A stretch of 14,902 nt of DNA from NCBI GenBank assembly GCA_004557185.1, contig SFEP01000054.1, forward strand, positions 1 to 14,902, given 5' to 3'. This DNA comes from Bacteroidales bacterium. GTDB lineage: Bacteria; Bacteroidota; Bacteroidia; Bacteroidales; Bacteroidaceae. The position numbers and the translations under genes were made by a program. The notes below the pieces were generated by a model. It worked only from the letters and a program-made list of their open reading frames with translations. It made no database searches and was not told the DNA's origin. Below, piece after piece: positions 6,499 through 11,591 of this stretch. Each line of letters starts with the position of its first letter. Within the stretch, counting starts at the first letter, position 1.

Positions 6499-6753
6499 AC
6501 GCTTGAAAATTTTTTTCCAACGCTTGAAAAAATTTTTTCATGCCTTGAAAAATTATTTTCAAGCGTTGGAAATTTTTTTTCATGGCTTGGCATTTTTCCT
6601 GAAAATAATGCAGGAGCGGCGGGGTGCCTTCTCGTTGCTTTTGTGCGGGTTGGAAAAACTCCGTGGGAAGGACTCGCCGTGGTGGGATGCCGTGAAGAAG
6701 AATGCTCATCGCGTGAAGAATAACTCGCGCTACGTGAAGATTTTTCTGCACAG
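6499..6753. repeat. Decayed 21-bp tandem repeat with phased A-tracts
   Basis: Five adjacent 21-bp units (6499-6519, 6520-6540, 6541-6561, 6562-6582, 6583-6603) fit the pattern NNSYTTGRAAAWWTTTTTTCA. The key TGAA/TGGA tetramers fall at 6504, 6525, 6546, 6567 and 6588. The same phase returns at 6651 (TGGAAAAA) and in three CGTGAAGA units (TGAA at 6693, 6714, 6735), so the period holds over twelve steps with a degraded centre. TTTCCAACGCTTGAAAA (6514-6530) and TTTTCAAGCGTTGGAAA (6556-6572) form a perfect 17-bp inverted repeat. Both strands are open and translate to heptads: for example RLKIFFQ, RLKKFFH on plus and RLKIIFQ, GMKKFFQ on minus. No start, signal or conserved context supports a gene, so it is listed as a repeat. 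The flank 6341-6498 shows nothing clear. Confidence 0.75.
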
Positions 6754-6786
6754 CATCTATTTTGACGGGGCTGAAGCATGATGCTA

Positions 6787-6831
6787 CAACGACATGGCAC
6801 AGCCCGTGGGTGAGGCTGTGCCATGTCGTTG
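6787..6831 (-). terminator. Perfect 18-bp hairpin ending the thiE-thiC transcript
   Basis: CAACGACATGGCACAGCC (6787-6804) and GGCTGTGCCATGTCGTTG (6814-6831) are exact reverse complements around a nine-base loop. On the minus strand it begins 27 bases after the thiC stop. There is no T-run after it, but its length and place make it the likely end of the thi operon. Confidence 0.75.
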
Positions 6832-6858
6832 CGGTGTAATGGGGAGGGGCTGGATGCT

Positions 6859-8541
6859 TTAGCACTCCTTGCCCAGACGGTGTGAGATGCGCATGGCGCA
6901 GAAGTTGGGGCCGCACATGGTGCAGAACTCACCGTTCTCGAAGTGTGCCTCCTTGTAGTAGCGCGTGGCCAGTTCGGGGTCGAGGCTGAGGTTGAACTGG
7001 TCCTTCCAGCGGAACTCGTAGCGCGCCTTCGAGAGGGCGTCGTCGCGCACCTGGGCACCGGGGTGTCCCTTGGCCAAGTCGGCTGCGTGCGCCGCTATCT
7101 TGTAGGTCACGACACCCGTGCGCACATCGTCGCGGTTGGGCAGTGCCAGGTGTTCCTTGGGCGTGACGTAGCAGAGCATGGCCGTGCCGAGCGAGCCGAT
7201 GATGGAGGCACCAATGGCCGAGGTGATGTGGTCGTAGCCCGGGGCAATGTCGGTGACGAGCGGGCCGAGCGTGTAGAAGGGCGCCTCGTGGCATTTCTCA
7301 ATCTGGCGCTGCATGTTCTCGGGTATTTTGTGCATGGGCACGTGGCCGGGACCTTCGATGAAAGCCTGCACACCTTTGTCCCAAGCACGGGTGACGAGTT
7401 CGCCCATGGTGTCAAGTTCAGCAAACTGGGCACGGTCGTTGGCGTCGTAGATGGAGCCGGGACGCAGGCCGTCGCCCAGCGAGATGGCCACGTCGTAGCG
7501 GGCGCAGATGTCGCAGATGTCGTCGAAATGTTCGTAGAGGAAGCTTTCGCGGTCGTTTTGCAGGCACCATTCAGAGATGATGCTGCCGCCGCGGCTCACC
7601 ATGCCCGTCATGCGGCCCTGTGAGAGGTGGATGTTCTTGCGTCGTATGCCGCAATGAATGGTGAAGTAGTCCACACCCTGCTCGCATTGCTCGATGAGGG
7701 TGTCGCGGTAGAGTTCCCACGTCAGGTTCTTGGCCACGCCTTTCACCTTTTCCATGGCTTGGTACATGGGCACGGTGCCTACGGGTACGGGGCAGTTGCG
7801 AATAATCCATTCACGCGTTTCGTGAATGTTGTCGCCCGTGGAGAGGTCCATCAGCGTGTCTCCTCCCCATTTGCAGCTCCACACGGCTTTTTCCACCTCC
7901 TCGTCGATGGACGATGTGGTGGCTGAGTTACCGATGTTCGTGTTGATTTTCACCAAGAAATTGCGGCCGATAATCATGGGTTCGGCCTCGGGGTGGTTGA
8001 TGTTGGCGGGAATGACGGCGCGGCCTGCGGCCACCTCGCTGCGCACAAACTCTGGTGTGATGTGCGTGCTGATGCCGAGCGCTTCGCAGTTCATGTTTTC
8101 GCGAATGGCCACGTATTCCATTTCACGCGTCACAATGCCCTGGCGTGCCAGTGCCATCTGCGTGATGTGTGCTCCGTCCTTGCCGCGTAGGGGCAGGTGG
8201 TGGTGATGGAAACGCAGGGAGTCGAGCGAATGGTCGGCCAGTCGGGCGCGGCAGTACTCGGAGGTGAACTCGGGGAGCTGCTCCACGCCGCCGCGCTCCT
8301 TAATCCATGCTTCGCGCAAGCGGGGCAGGCCCTCCTTGAGGTTAATCTCGGCCTGAGGGTCGGAGTAGGGGCCACTCGTGTCGTAGACCATAACGGGCGC
8401 GTTCTCTTTGTAATGTTTCGTGCCGTCGGCGTCCTTGGTTACCGTGGGGGTGAGGTTCACCTGACGCATGGCAACGCGCAGGTCGGGGTAGAGTTGACCG
8501 TTGAGATATACTTTTTCGCTGTTGGGATAAGTGATTTTCAT
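6859..8541 (-). CDS. thiC: Phosphomethylpyrimidine synthase ThiC
   Basis: This cytosolic radical-SAM enzyme converts aminoimidazole ribotide to 4-amino-5-hydroxymethyl-2-methylpyrimidine phosphate, the pyrimidine half of thiamine. The product is 560 residues, shorter than E. coli ThiC (631). The C-terminal cluster motif of the family, CX2CX4C, is intact at C540, C543 and C548 (CTMCGPNFC). Other family blocks are seen, such as APVMVYDTSGPYSD (48-61), NCEALGISTHITPEF, DYFTIHCGI, SLGDGLRPGSIYDANDRAQ and IEGPGHVPMHKIPENM. The ATG at 8541 gives MKITYPNSEKVYLNG, the expected short N-terminus. It lies 42 bases after thiE on the same strand and shares the TPP riboswitch upstream of thiE. thiS, thiG, thiH and thiD are not in this window, so they must lie elsewhere or be absent. 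Confidence 0.98.
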   Translation of the reverse strand: MKITYPNSEKVYLNGQLYPDLRVAMRQVNLTPTVTKDADGTKHYKENAPVMVYDTSGPYSDPQAEINLKEGLPRLREAWIKERGGVEQLPEFTSEYCRARLADHSLDSLRFHHHHLPLRGKDGAHITQMALARQGIVTREMEYVAIRENMNCEALGISTHITPEFVRSEVAAGRAVIPANINHPEAEPMIIGRNFLVKINTNIGNSATTSSIDEEVEKAVWSCKWGGDTLMDLSTGDNIHETREWIIRNCPVPVGTVPMYQAMEKVKGVAKNLTWELYRDTLIEQCEQGVDYFTIHCGIRRKNIHLSQGRMTGMVSRGGSIISEWCLQNDRESFLYEHFDDICDICARYDVAISLGDGLRPGSIYDANDRAQFAELDTMGELVTRAWDKGVQAFIEGPGHVPMHKIPENMQRQIEKCHEAPFYTLGPLVTDIAPGYDHITSAIGASIIGSLGTAMLCYVTPKEHLALPNRDDVRTGVVTYKIAAHAADLAKGHPGAQVRDDALSKARYEFRWKDQFNLSLDPELATRYYKEAHFENGEFCTMCGPNFCAMRISHRLGKEC

Positions 8542-8583
8542 AAAGGGAAATGTAGTTTCGTGTGTGGTGAAAGGCTGTGTGTC

Positions 8584-9204
8584 TTATTCGTCGGCTGCCA
8601 GCATGCGGCGCATCATGTCGGCGGGGTTGTCGGCGCGCAGCACGGCGCCGCTCACGGCCACGCCCTTCACGCCCGTGGCCAGCAGGGCGGGAATGTCGGC
8701 CAGCGTGATGCCGCCGATGGCGCACAGCGGCAGACGTATGTGCTCGGCCTCCATGCCCGCTACCAGTTGCGCGTAGCCCTCAAGCCCCAGTACGGGGGCG
8801 AGGCCCTCCTTGGTGGTGGTGAAGCGGAAGGGACCCGCGCCGATGTAGTCGGCGCTGGCACGGTGCAGTCGGCGCACATCGTCGAGCGTGTTGGCTGTGC
8901 CGCCAATGATGAAGCCGTGTCCCAGAAATTCGCGCGCCTCCTGCACCGGCATGTCGTGCTGTCCCAGATGCACGCCGTCGGCCTCGATGGCTTTGGCAAG
9001 TTCCACGCGGTCGTCTATGATAAACGTGGCGCCGTGTTCGCGGCAGGCGGCCAGCAGGCGGCGGGCTATGGGTTCTACCTCACTATCGGCGGCCTGCTTC
9101 ATGCGCAGCTGAATCCATTGGCAACCGCCATCAAGGGCAAGCATGGCCGAGGCCTCATAGTCGATGCCCGGCGCAGTGTGGGTGATGAATTGTACTGGTA
9201 CCAT
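8584..9204 (-). CDS. thiE: Thiamine-phosphate synthase ThiE
   Basis: The enzyme joins hydroxymethylpyrimidine pyrophosphate and thiazole phosphate to make thiamine phosphate, one step after the ThiC product is pyrophosphorylated. The product is 206 residues, the usual length for a single-domain ThiE, not a fusion with ThiD or another ThiE. Family motifs in order: WIQLRMK (30-36) for pyrimidine binding, DDRVELA (64-70), DGVHLGQHDMP (76-86), YIGAGPFRFTTTK (120-132) for the pyrophosphate, CAIGGIT (161-167) and GVAVSGAVL (181-189). The ATG at 9204 begins the TIM-barrel directly (VPVQFITH). It is the first gene of the operon; a riboswitch and a 10-bp hairpin lie in its leader, and thiC follows after 42 bases. 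No Shine-Dalgarno site is seen. Confidence 0.96.
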   Translation of the reverse strand: MVPVQFITHTAPGIDYEASAMLALDGGCQWIQLRMKQAADSEVEPIARRLLAACREHGATFIIDDRVELAKAIEADGVHLGQHDMPVQEAREFLGHGFIIGGTANTLDDVRRLHRASADYIGAGPFRFTTTKEGLAPVLGLEGYAQLVAGMEAEHIRLPLCAIGGITLADIPALLATGVKGVAVSGAVLRADNPADMMRRMLAADE

Positions 9205-9224
9205 ATATAAAGTGACGTATAGCG

Positions 9225-9250
9225 CACCGCCTGCGGCAGGGCAGACGGTG
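9225..9250 (-). promoter_or_regulatory. Expression-platform hairpin of the TPP riboswitch
   Basis: On the minus strand CACCGTCTGC (9241-9250) pairs with GCAGGCGGTG (9225-9234) over ten bases (one G-U) around a six-base loop, 20 bases before the thiE ATG. There is no T-run after it, so control of translation or an atypical terminator are both possible. Upstream, GCACCTCC (9257-9264) can pair with the GGGGGTGC of the aptamer (9373-9380), a possible switch between states. Confidence 0.45.
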
Positions 9251-9296
9251 GGGCAGGGAGGTGCTCAGAGATAGGGTAGACGGACAAAAGGGTGTG

Positions 9297-9385
9297 GGCC
9301 AAACTTCCCTACGACGGCATTACCCGAACAGGTTCTTGGAGTATGTTCTCAGCACGCCATGTCCGTCGGCGTGCACCCCCTGGCC
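9297..9385 (-). ncRNA. TPP riboswitch (THI element) controlling thiE-thiC
   Basis: Read on the minus strand, the conserved THI-box features are in order: GGGGGTGC, the GCACGCC/GGCGTGC stem, CTGAGA, then GAACCTGTTCGGGTAATGCC and GTCGTAGGGAAG. GGCCA (9381-9385) pairs with TGGCC (9297-9301) to close helix P1, which sets the ends given. These elements bind thiamine pyrophosphate and turn off thiamine synthesis genes; here the target is the thiE-thiC operon 92 bases downstream. Confidence 0.96.
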
Positions 9386-9399
9386 TTAGTTGACGTAGG

Positions 9400-9432
9400 C
9401 AAAAGTACGAAGAATTTACATGTAGCCGCAAA
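9400..9432 (-). promoter_or_regulatory. Promoter of the thiE-thiC operon
   Basis: On the minus strand TTTG (9429-9432) and TACTTTTG (9400-9407) match the Bacteroidetes consensus with 21 bases between. Transcription would begin near 9393, a few bases before the riboswitch aptamer. Confidence 0.78.
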
Positions 9433-9447
9433 TTCGTGCAGATATAA

Positions 9448-9479
9448 TTTGTCGCTATCATGTAAAACTTCTACTTTTG
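9448..9479 (+). promoter_or_regulatory. Divergent promoter for the small secreted-protein gene
   Basis: TTTG (9448-9451) and TACTTTTG (9472-9479) are separated by 20 bases. The -33 element is only 15 bases from that of the thi promoter on the other strand, so the two polymerases may compete. The gene start is at 9557. Confidence 0.78.
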
Positions 9480-9556
9480 CAACGTAAATGTAAATGCCCC
9501 AAAGGCACTGTGCGGCCCTCGCAGCCTGCAGCCTGGCATGCCAAAATCTTTCGCTT

Positions 9557-9877
9557 ATGAAAAAACGGCTACTCCTTATATATATATGCGCAGCGTTGCC
9601 CTTCTGCGCTCTGACGCTCTCGGCAACTACCGACGAACCCGCCCTGCCTGCTGCCAGCGCCGACGAACCCGCGCCGACCACCGTCGAGGTGAAAGGCCGC
9701 ACGGTGCGCGTGCTTCACGCTCAGGGTCAGGTGCTCGAGGTCTACAACATCACTGGCGTGCCAGTCATGAAAGTGCGCATCGATGCCAACGACAAGACCG
9801 TGCAACTCAACTTGGGCCGCGGCTGCTACCTCATCAAGGTGGGCAACGTAACGCGCAAAATTACACTCCCCGCCTAA
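9557..9877 (+). CDS. Small exported protein resembling a lone T9SS sorting-type domain
   Basis: The product is 106 residues. The ATG at 9557 is chosen over one at 9494 because it opens a signal peptide (MKKRLLLIYICAALPFCALTLSA) with likely cleavage near residue 23. A short Pro/Ala/Asp linker follows, made partly by a 13-bp direct repeat (CCGACGAACCCGC at 9630 and 9660). Residues about 43-106 are beta-rich: VLEVYNITGVPVMKVRIDA (59-77), then VQLNLGRGCYLIKVGNVTRKITL (82-104). This follows the pattern of type IX secretion C-terminal domains (a V-Y-N-x-x-G strand, then G-x-Y-x-I-K-V and a terminal basic strand). Normally such a domain sits at the end of a large cargo; here there is none. It could be a remnant, an exported decoy or a stand-alone beta-sandwich. 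It has its own promoter and is followed by a terminator. Export is likely; function unknown. Confidence 0.78.
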   Translation: MKKRLLLIYICAALPFCALTLSATTDEPALPAASADEPAPTTVEVKGRTVRVLHAQGQVLEVYNITGVPVMKVRIDANDKTVQLNLGRGCYLIKVGNVTRKITLPA

Positions 9878-9892
9878 CGCCTTGACAAGGCG
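9878..9892 (+). other. Short palindrome directly after the stop codon
   Basis: CGCCTTG (9878-9884), one base, CAAGGCG (9886-9892) starts on the base after the stop at 9877. A second, CTTCTG (9913-9918) with CAGAAG (9921-9926), follows. These could bind a protein or form small hairpins; neither is a terminator. Confidence 0.3.
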
Positions 9893-9944
9893 GCAAGGGG
9901 TTGTAGCAACATCTTCTGGTCAGAAGCACTATCATTCTTCACAT

Positions 9945-9979
9945 AAAGGCTGCCACGCTCAGCGGTGTGCAGCCTTTTT
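9945..9979 (+). terminator. Rho-independent terminator
   Basis: AAAGGCTGC (9945-9953) pairs with GCAGCCTTT (9969-9977) around a 15-base loop that can pair further, and the stem runs into five T residues. It ends the message of the small exported protein, about 65 bases before the sigma factor start at 10043. Confidence 0.85.
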
Positions 9980-10042
9980 CGTTCACAAAAGGTGCGCGCC
10001 CAGGCTTCGCGGGCCGGCGGCATTCCTCACTATTCCTCACAC

Positions 10043-10579
10043 ATGTCACACTCCATTTCAAACGAACGCCTGCTCGACCCCGCTACACGTGCCGAGGCTT
10101 TTGCGCAGTTGGTGCAGCAAAGCAGCGCTGGGCTCTATGCCCGCATACGCCGCATGGTGCAGTGGCATGACGATGCCGACGACGTGTTGCAAAATACCTA
10201 CCTCAAGGCATGGACGGCCCTCGACACCTTTCGCGGTGAGTGTGCCGTCACCACTTGGCTCACACGCATTGCCATCAACGAGGCTCTCGCCTTTCTGAAC
10301 CGCCAGCGTCCCACCACCGCCCTCGACGATGAGGGCTGCGCCGAGGTGCGCTCGTTGGAGAGCGACCCCTACTTCGATGGCGACGACACGCAGCGCCTCT
10401 TGCAGGAGGCCATTGCCACCCTGCCGCCCAAGCAGCGCGTGGTGTTCAACCTGCGCTACTTCGACGAAATGAAGTATGAGCAGATGAGCGAGGCTCTCGG
10501 CACCAGTGTGGGCGCCCTCAAGGCTTCCTACCACCTGGCCGTGAAGAAGATTGAGCAGTATTTTCACGACGCAGAGTAA
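10043..10579 (+). CDS. ECF-type RNA polymerase sigma factor
   Basis: The product is 178 residues. Region 2 covers about 19-90: FAQLVQQSSAGLYARIRRMV, then DADDVLQNTYLKAWTALDTFRGECAVTTWLTRIAINEALAFLNRQR, with the DDVLQNT block that contacts core polymerase and the promoter -10. Region 4 covers about 119-172: LPPKQRVVFNLRYFDEMKYEQMSEALGTSVGALKASYHLAVKKI, a normal helix-turn-helix. There is no region 1.1 or 3 and no C-terminal extension. The ATG at 10043 is preferred to earlier starts because the N-terminus then matches the family length. A 9-base direct repeat (ATTCCTCAC at 10022 and 10032) precedes the ATG and no consensus primary promoter is seen, so transcription may depend on the factor itself. 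It heads a module with the membrane protein at 10700 and the helical exported protein at 11034. The family is certain; the regulon is unknown. Confidence 0.95.
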   Translation: MSHSISNERLLDPATRAEAFAQLVQQSSAGLYARIRRMVQWHDDADDVLQNTYLKAWTALDTFRGECAVTTWLTRIAINEALAFLNRQRPTTALDDEGCAEVRSLESDPYFDGDDTQRLLQEAIATLPPKQRVVFNLRYFDEMKYEQMSEALGTSVGALKASYHLAVKKIEQYFHDAE

Positions 10580-10632
10580 AAAAGGAGCGTTTGCCGTTAA
10601 ACTTTTACCACTTGTGCGCATCCATTATATGT

Positions 10633-10668
10633 AAGCGGCAGAGGCGAGCGCCGTCTTCCCAGCCGCTT
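10633..10668 (+). other. Hairpin between the sigma and anti-sigma candidates
   Basis: AAGCGGC (10633-10639) and GCCGCTT (10662-10668) pair exactly; a smaller GGC/GCC stem can form inside. It lies in the 120-base gap after the sigma gene and could lower expression of the downstream genes relative to sigma. No full T-run follows. Confidence 0.4.
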
Positions 10669-10699
10669 TGTTGTGAAGCATAACTTAACCCTTCAGCGT

Positions 10700-11047
10700 A
10701 TGACCATGCATTTATCCCTCGATAACCCCCATCTCAAGCGCGACCCCTTTACGCCGCCTCCAGGCTACCTGCAGAGCCTTACGGGTACGGTGATGAGCCG
10801 CATTGGCGTACCCATGTGGACCGCGCGTCCCGCAGCGCAGTCGTCCTTTGTGCGTTTCATTCCCTGGCTCGGCGTGGCCTGCGTCACGGTGCTTGCCGTG
10901 CTGTTCAGCCATTATGCCCCCGCCTCCACGTGGTCGGGCAATGCCGACGCCGCCAGCCCCGCTGCCACCTACACCGAGTCCGACCAGGCCTACGACTACC
11001 TCATGGCCACCAACACCTTGACTTATGACATCTATGAAACTGAATAA
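10700..11047 (+). CDS. One-pass membrane protein, likely anti-sigma factor
   Basis: The product is 115 residues from ATG 10700; the ATG at 10706 and a GTG at 10673 are alternatives. The N-terminal 51 residues should lie in the cytosol and contain DPFTPPPGYLQSLTGTVMSRI (15-35), which resembles the NPFxVPEGYFxxLxxxIxxRI motif I know from Bacteroidetes proteins encoded next to sigma factors. One membrane segment follows (FIPWLGVACVTVLAVLFSHYA, about 53-73). The periplasmic tail is acidic and ends YDYLMATNTLTYDIYETE. There is no zinc-binding HxxxCxxC motif, so it is not a ZAS-type anti-sigma factor. Its position after the sigma gene and its topology suggest it holds the sigma factor at the membrane. 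The last 14 bases overlap the start of the next gene, implying coupled translation. The role is inference from context. Confidence 0.8.
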   Translation: MTMHLSLDNPHLKRDPFTPPPGYLQSLTGTVMSRIGVPMWTARPAAQSSFVRFIPWLGVACVTVLAVLFSHYAPASTWSGNADAASPAATYTESDQAYDYLMATNTLTYDIYETE

Positions 11048-11552
11048 CCTCACCCCGTTGCGCCGTCTTCTCTTGGCCCTTTGCCTCCTCCTTGCGCCCG
11101 TGGCCATGCTGCAGGCTCAGCCCATGCAACGCCCTGGCGTTCCAGCCCGCCAGCACCAGCCGGCCAGGCAGCGTGGCCAGCGTGCCACGTTCGACAGAGA
11201 GAAATTCCGACAGGATATCACCACCTACATTGCCCGCGAGGCCAGTCTTACGCATGCCGAGGCCAAAGCCTTCTTCCCCGTATTCTTTGAGTGGAAGGAG
11301 AAAGCGCGTGACTTGCAGCACAAGCGCGACCGCGCTCTGCGTCAGGCTGCCAAGGGCGCTGCTTCTGAAAAGGACTGCCTCCGTGCCTTGAAGCAGGTAA
11401 AGGAATTTGATAAGCAGATGCAGCGCCTCAACGAGCATTACACCGACCGCCTCGTGCAACTTGTGGGAGCCAGGAAATGCGTTAAGGCAATCAACGCCGA
11501 GCACCACTTTGGCCGCAAAATGTTCAAGCAGATGACGGACAAAAAGAAATAG
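11034..11552 (+). CDS. Exported helical (Spy/CpxP-like) protein, possible envelope sensor
   Basis: The product is 172 residues. The ATG at 11034 is preferred to 11025 since it starts a clean signal peptide (MKLNNLTPLRRLLLALCLLLAPVAMLQA, cleavage after residue 28). A Gln/Arg/Pro-rich linker (29-50) is followed by a highly charged, all-helical domain (52-172) including LTHAEAKAFFPVFFEWKEKARDLQHKRDRAL (72-102), a pattern I recognise from Bacteroidetes exported proteins next to sigma factors, and a further basic helix EFDKQMQRLNEHYTDRLVQLVGA. Two cysteines, C115 and C149, are spaced to allow a disulfide. It overlaps the anti-sigma candidate by 14 bases. The order sigma, membrane protein, exported helical protein is comparable to the CnrH-CnrY-CnrX metal-response system, in which CnrX is a Spy-like sensor; that comparison is by architecture only. 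Function is therefore a proposal. Confidence 0.8.
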   Translation: MKLNNLTPLRRLLLALCLLLAPVAMLQAQPMQRPGVPARQHQPARQRGQRATFDREKFRQDITTYIAREASLTHAEAKAFFPVFFEWKEKARDLQHKRDRALRQAAKGAASEKDCLRALKQVKEFDKQMQRLNEHYTDRLVQLVGARKCVKAINAEHHFGRKMFKQMTDKKK

Positions 11553-11591
11553 ACGACGTGTAGCAAGGCATACGCATCCATCTTCCACTAC

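Noticed and set aside
6499..6753. CRISPR array
   Set aside because: Units are contiguous 21-mers with no unique spacers and no cas genes in the window.
6374..6916. Heptad-coding open frames on both strands across the 21-bp array (minus to 6916, plus 6401-6781) as genes
   Set aside because: They exist on both strands because the repeat is near-palindromic; the minus frame would begin inside thiC and read through its terminator, and the plus frame needs a GTG with no promoter. Kept as a repeat with the coding option noted.
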